This document shows, piece after piece, positions 1-10,726 of a stretch of DNA of 64,000 nt. The notes under the pieces are model-generated. The model had not been told where the DNA came from and did not search any database. It was given only the letters and a program-made list of their open reading frames with translations. The position numbers and the translations under genes were made by a program. The stretch is taken from positions 33,394,975 through 33,458,974 of the forward strand of contig OW203769.1 in assembly GCA_934045905.1 (NCBI GenBank), read 5' to 3'. The DNA is from Leuctra nigra (taxonomy: Eukaryota; Arthropoda; Insecta; Plecoptera; Leuctridae). The first letter of the stretch is position 1. Every line of letters begins with the position of its first letter.

Positions 1-367
1 CCATGTTGATGCCATCTTCCAAAAAAAAAAAAAAAAAAAAAAACCATGTAACTCCGATTTTGACGAAACTTGGCAGAATTGTTCACTATTATAAATGAAC
101 ACAAATAGATCTCTTAGCGTTTTCCTCTAAATCTCATCGTTTGGGAAATATGGACCTCGCAAAACGTCAAATTACACTCAAAGTGACCTAAATCGTCGAA
201 AACTTACACTTTTCAATGGGCCATATTTCCCAAACGATGAGATTTAGAGGAAAACGCTAGGAGAGCTATTTGTGTTCATTTATAATAGTGAACAATTCTG
301 ACAAGTTTCGTCAAAATCGGAGTTACATGAAAATTTTTTTTTTTTTGGAAGATGGAATTAACATGGG
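1..367. repeat. Foldback MITE with ~140 bp arms
   Basis: The left arm (about 11-155) and right arm (about 218-355) are near-perfect inverted copies separated by about 60 bp. The outermost ends also pair (CCATGTTGATGCCATCTTCC against the complement of the right end near 347-367). Poly-A and poly-T tracts lie symmetrically just inside the ends. There is no coding capacity. The left end may be cut by the window edge, so the target duplication cannot be read. Confidence 0.75.
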
Positions 368-529
368 AAATTAACTTAAAAATTGATTAAAAAGTACTTC
401 CGGTACTCGGATTCGGGAGGATTTTGGATATGTTGTAGAGGGCATTTTTCTGAATCGATTCATGTATTGAAACCTTCTGTTGCAATTAGTGGTGGGTATA
501 ATCACACAATTACTGGACTATATACTTTA

Positions 530-1000
530 TAAGCTGCTGCAAGCGCGAGCGATTTTGCCGCTTGTTGTTGAAGGCTCTTTTTTTTGGATACGATTGGAGA
601 CAAAATGGGTTGACGAAATGATTTGACATTTTTATAATAATTATAGGGGGTCTATTTTCGAAATAGTTATCACGTCATAACTCCAAGTTATGATTCATAA
701 GGAGGTTTGTCGTATCTCTCACCATGTTAATATTATGACTTTTCGTCATAACTTATGATGTGATAACTGTTTCGAGAATAGGGACCCAGATAAAAGACAA
801 ACTTGGGTTATCACCTGGTATATTTTTAATTTTTTGCTTTGTTAATTAGTAATCATTATAGTTTTTTTTGGTGAAAAATAGTATATTTTCTTGTCTCGCT
901 GGGTGCCGTATGGAATTTAATTTAAAAAATGTGCCAAGTGACAACCCTAAGTTTGTCTTATCTAATCATGATTAAAATATGAGATCAATTCGTTGACATG
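530..1000. repeat. TTAA-family 'T2' MITE copy, split by a smaller MITE
   Basis: The segments GCAAGCGCGAGCGATTTTG (near 540) and 788-1000 (AAAGACAAACTT, CTGGGTGCCGTAT, CTAATCATGATTAAAAT) match the complete copy at 39941-40469. The copy is interrupted by the inverted-repeat element at 646-787. The right end runs into the intron just upstream of the RR-2 exon at 1035. Confidence 0.6.
646..787. mobile_element. Small foldback MITE (142 bp)
   Basis: GGGTCTATTTTCGAAATAGT at the left is repeated in inverted, slightly diverged form at the right (CTGTTTCGAGAATAGGGACC). Inner arms contain ATCACGTCATAA and TTATGATGTGAT. It sits inside the T2 copy, so it is the younger insertion. Confidence 0.6.
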
Positions 1001-1034
1001 GCTACGAGAATAATGAAATCTGCTCTCTTTCCAG

Positions 1035-1598
1035 GCGTACCCGAAGTACACGTTCAAGTACGGGGTGAATGACCCGCACACCGGCGACATCAAGAGTCAG
1101 CACGAGTCCCGCGATGGGGACGTCGTCAAGGGTCAGTACAGCCTGGTGGAGCCCGACGGCAGCGTGCGGACCGTCGACTACACCGCGGACAAACACAACG
1201 GGTTCAACGCCGTCGTCAGCAAGTCACCCGGAGCCCACCCCAAGGCCGTTGAAGAAGTTCCAGAGCACCACCTAGTTCATCATCAAGTTCCAGAGCACCA
1301 AGTTCATCATCAAGTTCCAGAGCACCAAGTTCAACATGAAGTTCCAGAGCCCCAAGTTCAACATTATGAAGTTCCAGAGCCCCAAGTTCAACATTATGAA
1401 GTTCCTGAGCACCATCAGGCAGAGCACCACCTAGTTCAACATCAAGTTCCAGAGCACCAGATCCATCAGCAAGAACAACATCTGGAGCAGGTTCCAGAGT
1501 ACCATCACCAAGTTCCAGAGTACCATCATCAAGTTCCAGAGTACCACCACCAACAAGTTCAACAGCAGGAGACAGAAGAAGCATACGGCAAATATTAA
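1035..1598 (+). CDS. RR-2 cuticle protein, terminal exon (5' part outside window)
   Basis: Structural protein of the exoskeleton. The RR-2 form of the Rebers-Riddiford domain (Pfam chitin_bind_4) binds chitin in hard cuticle. The exon starts after TTTCCAG at 1034 and reads [18 protein letters not shown], then [20 protein letters not shown] and GFNAVV, the RR-2 signature. After the domain comes a low-complexity tail of about 110 residues with repeated [15 protein letters not shown] and VPEYHHQ units, rich in His, Gln, Val and Pro, ending EEAYGKY and TAA at 1596-1598. The intron is phase 0, as in the other two genes here. The exon is GC-rich against AT-rich flanks. No signal-peptide exon is visible in 368-1034, so exon 1 lies upstream. 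His-rich tails are common in cuticular proteins and are thought to take part in cross-linking or metal binding; that role here is inference. Confidence 0.9.
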   Translation, partial: AYPKYTFKYGVNDPHTGDIKSQHESRDGDVVKGQYSLVEPDGSVRTVDYTADKHNGFNAVVSKSPGAHPKAVEEVPEHHLVHHQVPEHQVHHQVPEHQVQHEVPEPQVQHYEVPEPQVQHYEVPEHHQAEHHLVQHQVPEHQIHQQEQHLEQVPEYHHQVPEYHHQVPEYHHQQVQQQETEEAYGKY

Positions 1599-1647
1599 CG
1601 ACTGGTCTCCGTAGCAGACTCAAGCCAAAGTTCCCAGAACATTGAAT

Positions 1648-1653
1648 AATAAA
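1648..1653 (+). promoter_or_regulatory. Polyadenylation signal of first RR-2 gene
   Basis: AATAAA lies 50 bp past the stop codon of the RR-2 exon, in a usual position for a short insect 3' UTR. Confidence 0.6.
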
Positions 1654-1829
1654 ATCGTATTGAATGAGATTCATGAAAGTGCGCAGAGAATCTCCGTCAC
1701 TTACTCGTTTAGTGTTAACGATGTGCATAACAATGCGGAACTCGAGGTAAATTTCCCTTTCCGCTTTAGAAAGTTGTGCATCTGTTGCTTACAAATTGGC
1801 CACAACTCATCCAAATTAGTGTAATAATC

Positions 1830-2150
1830 TAGTCTTTTTCATTAATCGGATGAAAGGCTTCTTCAGCGTTTAGTTTTCGAGGAGGTTTTCTTTTATATGA
1901 TTTGTATATTATTATCGGTTTAATTCCCGCAATAAAGTTCCAAATATTAACCTTTCCAATTAGCTTACCCACTGATTATAATGATGATCTACACAAATAC
2001 GTTATCCAATCAAGTTACTTGGAAATGATGATATGTTTAAACTAGTTTATGTGAAGGTGTATTGTTACTGTACTCTGTTGAACAAAAATAAAATAATATA
2101 TTATTTTAAACGTGTTTTTAATGATTCGTGATTATTTAAACAATTCATTG
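1830..2150. other. AT-rich spacer, nothing recognised
   Basis: No ORF, RNA or clear repeat terminus seen. It is the gene-1 3' flank before the foldback at 2151. Confidence 0.4.
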
Positions 2151-2350
2151 GATTGCGTCATGTTTTATATAAAATTATTTATTTATGTCAACAGTTTGAT
2201 TTTAATATCAGTATTGTCTTAAGGACAAAAAAATTCATTTTTTTTGTTTGGGGCTTAACGTCGCACTGTTCTGCAGCGATGCTAATGATATATTCAAATC
2301 GAAACTGTTGATCAGATATAAATAATTTTATATAAAACATGACGCAATAT
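2151..2350. repeat. Foldback MITE (~200 bp)
   Basis: ATTGCGTCATGTTTTATATA at the left is inverted at the right (TATATAAAACATGACGCAAT). The match continues inward through AAATTATTTAT...CAACAGTTT. No coding content. Confidence 0.7.
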
Positions 2351-2667
2351 CGCAAAACTTTGAATTCTTTTAATATATTATTTTTCTCATTCATTATTTC
2401 ATGAAGTAGGTACCTAACATAAAGACTGGTCGGCAAAATGTTTCCAAAATAAAAGAAATAGGTAAATGGCTTTTCTCAGATGAATAACTGGAAAATGTGA
2501 ATGGGCAAATGTTTCATCTACTTAATTTAAATAATTCTTTCATAAGTAATCACTCGTAATATGAGGACTGACGGCAGCTGTTAGATCTGTTTATCCCCTT
2601 TTAATCGGTTGCTATGGCAACAATGTCTCATGCAACTTGACTACGGTCTGGGACAGGCAAAGATGAA

Positions 2668-3384
2668 CAGGGCGGCGCCAGGAATTCTTGATAAGGTGGG
2701 CAGTGAGCGCGGACAATTATTTAGGGTGGGCACATCATTTTTCCATTGAAAGTATTCAAACAAATAAGCGATACGTGATGGAGCCACTTCTGGCATGAAA
2801 TTTTTTAGATGCAATTTTTTATTTTGAAGTTCGTGTTTCCATGGGGCAGTGAAAAAGGAGAAACAATTGAAATTGAAATTTTGTTACAATTTTACTTTTG
2901 CAGACATAGCAAACAAATAAAACAATTTTAATATAATGTATTTATATAAATGTCCCCCTGATATCCTCCCTGATCCCCTTATGTCTTACCAAAGAATCCA
3001 CCAGAGGTCAGTCGTGTTCCTTGTTTTCTCGAATAAAAAGCCATGACTATCGGAGGGCGTTTTTCTGTTTTTTACATCAATAGAAACAACTTTATGGGAT
3101 GCTGAAAATATTACTTTTGGAGTCAAATATGATAAGAATATCACATAAAATAAGAGGGGATTGTAAAGTTACCAAAAATGAAAGGTTTACACTAACAGCC
3201 TAGCTTGAATGCGGTGGGTAATATTAGAAAATTATTCAATCTGTGTTATTAATTACTTATTTCATTAAATTATAACCAAAAATCAAAATCAAAGACAATA
3301 ATAAAAGTATCTTTGACTATTTTTGGGTGGGCGCGCGTCCACTGGCGCCCCCCCCCCCCCCCCCCCCCCCTGGCGCCGTCCCTG
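2668..3384. mobile_element. hAT-like non-autonomous element (717 bp)
   Basis: Ends CAGGGCGGCGCCAGG and CCTGGCGCCGTCCCTG form imperfect terminal inverted repeats beginning CAGGG. The flanking octamers AAGATGAA (2660-2667) and AAGATGAG (3385-3392) are an 8 bp target duplication with one mismatch, the hAT pattern. Inside are GGTGGGCAC motifs, a poly-C run near the right end, and a ~300 bp core shared with the elements at 19364 and 26781. No transposase. Confidence 0.8.
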
Positions 3385-3505
3385 AAGATGAGTAAATTTA
3401 TTGTGGTACCTGCCAAAGGCCAACGTCAAGCCAGAGGCAGGATGGCTATTGCAGGGCCCTCTTTAGCTTGTGTACAGAAGTTTGATTAGACAGCGAACAT
3501 TACTA

Positions 3506-3824
3506 AAGTTCATTCACGATTAGAATAGCAAGCCGCAATGGCGGCGTGTACTACCGTAGTCAAGTGAACGTATACCTAAACATGTAAATATCAATATAAT
3601 TATCAAAAAATGTGTATAATACGACTGTAGATAAAAATAAATCAATTTTATTGAATTTTTATAATATTTACTACTATTAAAAATTGTGTATTTGACATAA
3701 TTTATACAATTTCAATAATACAAAGAAGAAAGTCTTGCCATTGACAGGGCAGTGTTCAAGTGACTGACCAATGAACGACGTGATCGACTAAAACGTCAGT
3801 GATATTCTTATCGTGAACGAACTT
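3506..3824. mobile_element. TA-flanked MITE, copy 1 (319 bp)
   Basis: Terminal inverted repeats AAGTTCATTCACGAT and ATCGTGAACGAACTT are flanked by TA on both sides (3504-3505, 3825-3826), as in Tc1/mariner-type insertions. Almost identical to 49852-50171. Confidence 0.85.
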
Positions 3825-3826
3825 TA

Positions 3827-4365
3827 CTCGTACCAAGTTTGTTAGGACATGAATATCAAATAGTGAACATAAACAGAGTAGAGAGTAAAAAAAATAAAAT
3901 TGTCAAGTATTACCATGAAATTGGTTATGGTTCAAATCAGGCTGTTGTAGATAACTAACTAGAATAATCACCACCAACACTTAGTACTTTAGCAAGTATG
4001 AAACTACTATTATAGGTGACGTAATATTTTCAAAACCATCACATTCATGGGAAAAAGGTAAATTCGCACGGTTTGTTGCAGTGCAGAACAATGAATCGAT
4101 TTCTCATCGGATTCGCTGCAATCTCAAGCTGTCATTACTTACCTCATGAATGGATGCAATCAATAAACTGCAACATTGCAGGGTGAAATCTAATCAATTT
4201 CCGTAGGCAGTGGAATTTGTTACAATTACTAATTACTTTCATCACGCAGAAACGGAATATAATGAATTACGACTTTTCATAACGAAAGTTAGTAGCAGAT
4301 GATACCTAAAGTTAAAACCGAGAATTGCTGAATCCAAGTAATAAAATTAAATAGTTATGGCCTGC
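3827..4365. other. Unassigned AT-rich stretch
   Basis: No gene or clear repeat boundary seen. Confidence 0.35.
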
Positions 4366-4369
4366 TTAA

Positions 4370-4912
4370 GGAGGGATGCCCAAGTAGATTTTCCGAAAAT
4401 ATTTTTTGTTGAAATGTACGACTTTTATTAATTTTTTCAACATTTCAACTATATTTTTATGTAAAAGTTTCATCAAATGTCTTTTAACTTGCAACTCTCG
4501 AATTATATTGAGTTTTCAATATGATGTCTTCGGAAGATTAAGAAATTTTAACACAGTAGGTATAGGAATATTATTTAGAATTTGGCGCCTAACTTTTAAA
4601 AACGTACGGCTAGGTGTATACATAAAAATCTTAATAAATACCTCTATGTCTAATACACATAATATTAGTTTTTGGAAAAAATCTATCGGTGGAAAATAGT
4701 TTAAATCTAATTTTTACTAGGAAAATTACCGTGTTTTTTCGACTTACCATGTTAAAGATAGGGCTAACTCAAATTTATAAAGTGATATATCTTGGAAATT
4801 AGTTCGGCTACCCCACTTTTTCTTGCGTTTATATGGTGCACAAGGAAATTATCTATTAAATAAGCATTTTAATTCAGATATCTATCGGAGACCTCTACTT
4901 GGGCATCCCCCC
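4370..4912 (+). mobile_element. TTAA-flanked MITE 'T1', complete copy (543 bp)
   Basis: Flanked by TTAA (4366-4369, 4913-4916). The 19 bp terminal inverted repeats are GGAGGGATGCCCAAGTAGA and its complement with one change. TTAA duplication is typical of piggyBac-type transposition. Relatives lie at 12824-13348, 14945-15652, about 20380-20959, 27690-28130 and 29100-29609. The 97-codon reading frame inside is not conserved in diverged relatives and is not called a gene. Confidence 0.85.
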
Positions 4913-4916
4913 TTAA

Positions 4917-5895
4917 AATAAGTGTGTTGTCGTCTTGAATTGAAAGCAATTGTTTGCTTTGTTGTCTCTTGCACGCAATGTGACTTGGCACATGAAAATA
5001 ATAATGTAATAACGCTTTGAAATTTTATTAATTGTTTAATAAATAGAGAGTAACTATATAATAATATAATTAACATTATATAACATTACAGTTAATTATT
5101 TGGAAAACACTAGATTAAGTTATATGCGTCATAACTCTAAAACATGTTCAAAGCTCACAAGTATGCGAAATGAAACAAAAGTAAAGTTTTCATATTAGAG
5201 CTTGCGTCGTTAATTCGTGACGTCAATATCGTTACTCAGCATACGTATAAGAACCAAGGAGCTTGTAATGATTTGAACCGAAAACGCTAATTAATCATTA
5301 TGAATAATACAACTATTTTACATTTTTTTCAGAATGATCTAAAACCCACCGTTCGTTCGGGCATATTCAGGTAGCACGTAAATACCAAAAGTAGAAATTA
5401 TAGTTGCGGCGTGTGCGTTGTTAATAACGAGGGAAAATAGTTAGTTAAAAAAAATATTTTTGACTTCTATGAAAACTCAAGTTCAGGTCTATATAATGCA
5501 TTTGGCAATGCTCTAGCTTTATGTTCCGATAACGCGTGATAAAGTCAACTTTATGACCGTGCTAATGGTTGTTGCCATGGTAACCACCAATACAACAGCG
5601 CCTAAATGAACAAATCTATTTGTGCTTTCTTTAAATATAATAACCTTCATTCACGGAAATCATGGTTTTATTTTTAAAAAAAACATAATATTTAAAATAA
5701 TGTGTGAAAAAAAACACTTAAAAATAGACAGAGAATATAAAAAACGTTCCAAAATGGTTAGAATTGAGTTAAAATTCCAAACATTTTCCGAGACTATGGG
5801 CATCTTAGTAATCAGTTCAATAAATTTACCTGTTCTTAAACCTCTTAAACCAATTAATGGATATTTTGTAATTTATAATTCCCCCAAATAGCAAT
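4917..5895. other. Unassigned spacer
   Basis: AT-rich, with only short chance ORFs. No promoter or exon seen. Confidence 0.35.
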
Positions 5896-5899
5896 ACAC

Positions 5900-6070
5900 T
5901 GCGATTTAAAATTGCACCCATAAACGAATGACCTTGGTCCAAAACTTTCTCGGGGCTGCGACCCCGAACCCCCTGTTATCTCTACTTTCCCTGTTTCTCT
6001 TTTTTGAAAATATTAGTAATGTCTGCCCCCCCCCCCCCTCAAAATTCCATGGGATACGCCCTTGTTCCTA
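5900..6070. repeat. Fragment of hAT-associated GC-rich module
   Basis: CTCGGGGCTGCGACCCCGAA followed by a C-run and GGGATACGCCC resembles the GC-rich block inside the elements at 14407, 23908, 26781 and 52155. No termini recognised. Confidence 0.4.
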
Positions 6071-6294
6071 ACCTATGCACTTCATCTAGTTAATAAATCG
6101 CCTTGCCAACAATGGCAATCCTACGTAAAAATAGAAATAACATGTCGGCAATAGACATGATATTTAGTAGTGTATTATTAAAATGATATTGTCTTGAGTT
6201 CCGGAATGCTGCACGATCTGCTTAGCTTCGGGTCACTTTCGAGGTCACCACATTTACACCGACATCCAGAGCAGAGGGCCGGCATTACCATTAG

Positions 6295-6498
6295 ATTAAT
6301 CTTCAGTTTAGTAAAACTCCACTTGGGGAAATATGTGCCCTACCCTTTATATACCACAATTTAATTCCGGAGCTTATTTCCTCGGATTAAATTAACCTCA
6401 GGCTACATTGACTGCAGTTTTATAAAGGTATGCCGCCAGTACATAATCGTAATACAGCACTTTACCCAAGTGGAGTTTTACTAAACTGAAGATTAAAC
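6295..6498. repeat. Foldback MITE (~200 bp)
   Basis: CTTCAGTTTAGTAAAACTCC at 6301 and its exact complement ending near 6490 form arms of about 32 bp around a ~140 bp centre. Confidence 0.65.
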
Positions 6499-6964
6499 TA
6501 AGCAAATATATTATTTAAACTATACGTAGTATTCATAACATCTTTGGTAATCTAGTGGAGCGGTCGCTCCACCCAGCCAAGTCGTACTGTATAGTACGTC
6601 CAGCGAGCGTGTAGCCTTTCCTTTCATAAGATGAGCAGTATTGTTCGACCCTTGTTCGACCGTTAAGCTCTGACAAGATACAACTCTTTTTATGACCTGC
6701 CACCCCTTCCACCTACACTGTTGCCATTTTAAACAACTTTCCTTGAATTTTAAAAGCCAACTGCATTGAAAGATATTTGGCACCACAACAAAACAACCCT
6801 TTCCAGAACACCTGCAGTCGTTGAGAGATATTTACAACCGCACACGCGTCAAAACACTCAGGATTACAAGCTAAACCCATTGTTGAATTTTACACAGCAT
6901 TTGCTGAACTGGCTACACGCTCACTGGACGTACTGTACACTCACAGTCACTCAACATACCGTAA

Positions 6965-7150
6965 ATGCCTAATAAACCGAGGAGCAGACCAAACACTTTT
7001 ACTGTAAGCAACAACATGGCATTTTCGGCCTACTGGATCTTAAAATTGGAAAATCTCACATTGTTGCAAAATATCTTAATTTCGAGCTATGGCCCACCCC
7101 ACCCCCTATACCAAATTTGGGAACAACAGTTTATGCCATTTGCGAGCTAG
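6965..7150 (+). other. Recurring 61-codon ORF of element H
   Basis: ATG-started frame beginning MPNKPRSRPNTFTVSNN and containing ISSYGPP and YQIWEQ. The same frame is intact in two other H copies (53472-53660 minus, 53992-54177 plus) and degenerate in others. It may be coding or merely recent shared ancestry. No known domain recognised. Confidence 0.25.
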
Positions 7151-7763
7151 AGGGCCGTGAAAACAGTGAAATTACATCACTTTTAAAAGGTATCTGATTC
7201 AGATATCAGGAAACACCGCAATCACCGCCACAGCCTAAGCGGCAAAACCGATCGCTCTGAAATTTTTACCACATGTGCACTTTTGGCGTCTGAGGTGCCT
7301 TTTTATAAAACCAACCGGAAGCCGCCATTTTGAAACCGGAAGTGCCGTCATATCTCAAAAACGGATGGCCCGATCAGGACGAAATTAGCGCCAAACGATT
7401 CGGACGGTCATCTATATAAAATACCAATAGTCGAAATAGAACTGTACTATTATCGAAACCGGAAATTACGTCATAAAAATGCCAAATCTGACTAAAATCA
7501 TCTCTTATTACAATATCTACATTTCAGAAGGCTTATAATGTTTCAAAACATTTATAGATACAAATTTTAGGTGGCTGTGATGTCAACCGCCATTTTGAAA
7601 ACCGGAAGGGATGCCATAACTCGAGAACCACTGGACCAATTGGAACGATACCTTCGCTATACTTCATAGCATATTATTATCAGCATAAACATAGTAACAA
7701 GCGCAACTTTTCTTAGAAACCAAATAACAAAAGCGTATTTTTTAAAGGAATTTAAGTCTTGGT

Positions 7764-10640
7764 TTTTGATTGATATATTTTATTTAGCAATTTGCTATTT
7801 AAGTACACTTCAGTCAGATTACAATGGATACGTTACACAGTAGACATTTTAAAATCAACATTCTTAATAAATAATAATCCTAGTGAAATTTTTCTTTTAC
7901 AAACTTAATACATTCAATTCTAAATAATACTTGACTGCTCTCATTTTTAACACTTTTCGGAAGTTCATTGTACAACCTAAAACCAGAATAAAACAAGGTC
8001 TTTTGGTTACTTGTTTTGTTTCTTCTTGCAACAAATAAATTTACGGAACTGTTTCTTGTACTGTACTGATGATTATTACCAACAAACTCAATCATATTAT
8101 TTAAATATGAGGGCATAAGCCCATTAATCATTTTATAAATAAACACTAATACACTTACAGCTACTCTCTGCCTTACAGTCAACAACTGTAAAGTGTCCAA
8201 CATATCCGTTATCTTACTATATCTATTCCATCTTAATATTATCCTCATACTTTTATTTTGTAGTACCTGAAGCTTAGTTAAATCTCCGTCATTTCTTCCC
8301 CATAACATCGTACAGCAATAATCAATATGTGGAGACACAATTGTCTTGTATACTAATAATCTAGTCCATGGTGATAAAAACGATCCAATTCTTGCAAGAA
8401 AACCAACCTTTTGTCTAATTTTACGTGATATATATTGAACATGTTTGGAAAGAGTCAAGTTATGATCAATGATAATTCCAAGATACTTGATTTCCTTTAC
8501 AATCTCCAGCTTCGTATTCATGATTTCCAAACATACATCATCATTAATATTAATTTCTTTCGACATTCGGCTTCCTTTGCCTGATAGTATCATACATTTG
8601 GTTTTACTAGTATTAAGCTTAAGTTTATTTGCCCTGAGCCACTCTTCCAACTTAGTGAGATCATTATTTACAACTTGACACATTGATTTAATGTCCACTC
8701 CTGAGAATGACACTAACGTGTCGTCAGCAAAAACATTGACAAATAAGCTACCCGTACTTAAATATATATCATTTATGTAGATTATAAATAACAACGGGCC
8801 AAGTACAGAGCCCTGAGGAACACCATAATCATTAATTTTTTCTTTAGAAACAAATTCTTTAAATTTAGTTATTTGTTTCCTTTCAGTTAAATAACTTGTA
8901 AACCATTCCAACACCTGTCCTCCCAGTCCATACGCATTAAGTTTTTTTAACAAGATGTTTCTGTCAATGGTTTCAAATGCCCTTTTAAAGTCAATAAATA
9001 TTGCTATTATTAAGTTATTATTGTCAAGATCATTCTTCCATCTTTGCATAAGTAACTGAATTGCTGTTTCACATGAAAACGTACTTCTAAATCCGGATTG
9101 ATACTCATATAATAGATTGTTTATCTCAAAATATTCACTAATTTGGAAAAACACAGCTTTTTCCAAGATCTTTTCGAATGTAGGTAACATATTTATTGGT
9201 CTGCATTCATGTGCTAATTTGGTACCAACAACTTTGGGTATTGGTATTATGACAGTTGTTTTCCAATTACTAGGCACTTGGCCAGTTAACAATGATGTAT
9301 TGATAATTTTGAGCAACGGGGCACCAATTGTAATAAAAGTATTTTTTAATACTTCTGCTGATATACCATCATCAGTTCCTTTCTTGTTTTTGAGCTCCCA
9401 TACAATTTCCTTAAGTTGCTTCATTGACATAGCCTTGAAAGATAGGAATTCACATGAATTCTTGTTAATGCCTTTAATATCACTGTAGTTTATGTTTTGA
9501 TTTGCCTCATCTATACTATTTACAATGTCTTCAATACTTTTTACAAAATAGTCGTTAAAATTATCAGCAGTGTTAACAGAGTTAAAATTACCATCAAACA
9601 CTATTTTGTCATCCAGATCTAATTTAGGTTTACTTACTAAACATTTTAAAGTTTTCCACATCTGTTTAGAGTCATGTTTATTTCTATCAATCTTATTGTC
9701 ATAGTATTTGCGCTTTTCTTCTCTCAAACTAGCAACAAAATTATTTCTACACAACTTATAACATTCCCAGTCATCAAAGTTGCCAGTGAATTGAGCCCTA
9801 ATATATTGACTATCTCTTTTCATCTGGAGGTCTTTAAGCGTTTGGTTGAACCAAGGACTGCTTTTACATTTCCTCTCTACCATTTCCATTTCTGGAGCAA
9901 TGGTATTAATGTTGGAAGTTAAACAATGTACAAAATTATTTGCTAATGTGTCGATATTTTCTTCTTCATAGTCCCATTCAATCTTATTAAGCTCTACATT
10001 AAGGACTTCGAAATCTTCGTCTACTAACTTTCTCCTCACTCTTTTAGTACTAGCTACTTCTAATTCATCATTCCGTCGACAGGACGACACATTTATTACC
10101 AACGTCTTATGATCAGAGATCATGAGCTCTGAATTTACATCTACAGCTAGCTTATCTATATTAGTTATACCTAAATCTATCAATGTATTACTATTAGCAG
10201 TCACACGAGTACCTTCTGTAACTGTTTGTATCATACCAGACTCAAGAATTATATTGGTCAGTCTATCACTGTATGTAGACTGTTTACTCAAATCAATATT
10301 AAAATCTCCAGTGATAATAACATTGCCTTTATATAAAGTCAGTTCCTCAAACCAACTCTCAATATAGTCTAAGAATATGGCATGAGATGCATTGGGTGAG
10401 TGGTACACCACAGCTAAATACAACTCCTTGGTGCCTAGTTTAGCTTTAATACATAATAGCCACATATTTTTGTCTATCTTATAATTGATAACAACTTTAT
10501 ATTTGATACTATTTCTAACATATATAATTACTCCACCTGTGTGGGAGCTCTGGGCTAAACATTTTTCTATTTTATAATCATCAATCTTTAATTCGCTGTC
10601 CATAAATCCTTCAGTAATGAGGTGCCACAATAGGTATATG
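7764..10640 (-). mobile_element. LINE (CR1/Jockey-like) 5'-truncated copy inside element H
   Basis: The outer boundaries are set by where H sequence stops and resumes: AAAGGAATTTAAG near 7763, and ACAAGTTGCAAGAATAAACT near 10640. It carries the ORF at 7880-10726 and a short AT-rich 3' region. No poly-A tail or clean target duplication could be read. Confidence 0.8.
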
Positions 10641-10726
10641 TTACAAGTTGCAAGAATAAACTGAAAAAAGGAGTGATATCCCCATAAAAAACACTCCGTG
10701 TAAAAATACCAGCCAAGTCTCTTCAA
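7880..10726 (-). CDS. Non-LTR retrotransposon ORF2: endonuclease + reverse transcriptase
   Basis: A 948-codon uninterrupted frame. It would nick target DNA and copy element RNA by target-primed reverse transcription. Residues about 36-212 are the C-terminal part of an APE-type endonuclease (GDFNIDL at 140-146, SDHK at 204-207); the catalytic N-terminal part is missing. Reverse transcriptase motifs follow in order: FIDFKRAFETID at 577-588, GVPQGSVLGPLLF at 635-647, FADD at 666-669 (catalytic aspartates), KLKLNTSKTK at 701 and IKYLGIIID at 746. A conserved C-terminal tail ends with TRNSS...GFRLYNELP. The first ~28 residues are translated from the foldback arm of the surrounding element H, so the printed start is not the ancestral one. 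No stop or frameshift occurs, so the insertion is young. CR1/Jockey-like by motif pattern; exact clade uncertain. Confidence 0.9.
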   Translation of the reverse strand: MKRLGWYFYTECFLWGYHSFFQFILATCNIYLLWHLITEGFMDSELKIDDYKIEKCLAQSSHTGGVIIYVRNSIKYKVVINYKIDKNMWLLCIKAKLGTKELYLAVVYHSPNASHAIFLDYIESWFEELTLYKGNVIITGDFNIDLSKQSTYSDRLTNIILESGMIQTVTEGTRVTANSNTLIDLGITNIDKLAVDVNSELMISDHKTLVINVSSCRRNDELEVASTKRVRRKLVDEDFEVLNVELNKIEWDYEEENIDTLANNFVHCLTSNINTIAPEMEMVERKCKSSPWFNQTLKDLQMKRDSQYIRAQFTGNFDDWECYKLCRNNFVASLREEKRKYYDNKIDRNKHDSKQMWKTLKCLVSKPKLDLDDKIVFDGNFNSVNTADNFNDYFVKSIEDIVNSIDEANQNINYSDIKGINKNSCEFLSFKAMSMKQLKEIVWELKNKKGTDDGISAEVLKNTFITIGAPLLKIINTSLLTGQVPSNWKTTVIIPIPKVVGTKLAHECRPINMLPTFEKILEKAVFFQISEYFEINNLLYEYQSGFRSTFSCETAIQLLMQRWKNDLDNNNLIIAIFIDFKRAFETIDRNILLKKLNAYGLGGQVLEWFTSYLTERKQITKFKEFVSKEKINDYGVPQGSVLGPLLFIIYINDIYLSTGSLFVNVFADDTLVSFSGVDIKSMCQVVNNDLTKLEEWLRANKLKLNTSKTKCMILSGKGSRMSKEININDDVCLEIMNTKLEIVKEIKYLGIIIDHNLTLSKHVQYISRKIRQKVGFLARIGSFLSPWTRLLVYKTIVSPHIDYCCTMLWGRNDGDLTKLQVLQNKSMRIILRWNRYSKITDMLDTLQLLTVRQRVAVSVLVFIYKMINGLMPSYLNNMIEFVGNNHQYSTRNSSVNLFVARRNKTSNQKTLFYSGFRLYNELPKSVKNESSQVLFRIECIKFVKEKFH

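Noticed and set aside
1216..1728. 170-codon minus-strand frame opposite the RR-2 tail
   Set aside because: Shadow of the repetitive coding exon; leucine/glutamate-rich complement with no independent evidence.
3349..3370. Poly-C/poly-G runs as replication or telomeric signals
   Set aside because: They recur at fixed positions near the ends of hAT-like MITEs (14420, 24373, 26809, 45607, 45973), so they belong to those elements; exact length may be sequencing-dependent.
4406..4699. 97-codon frame repeated at 13022-13312 (minus)
   Set aside because: Lies in two close T1 MITE copies and is lost in diverged relatives; AT-rich Ile/Phe/Lys composition and no domain.
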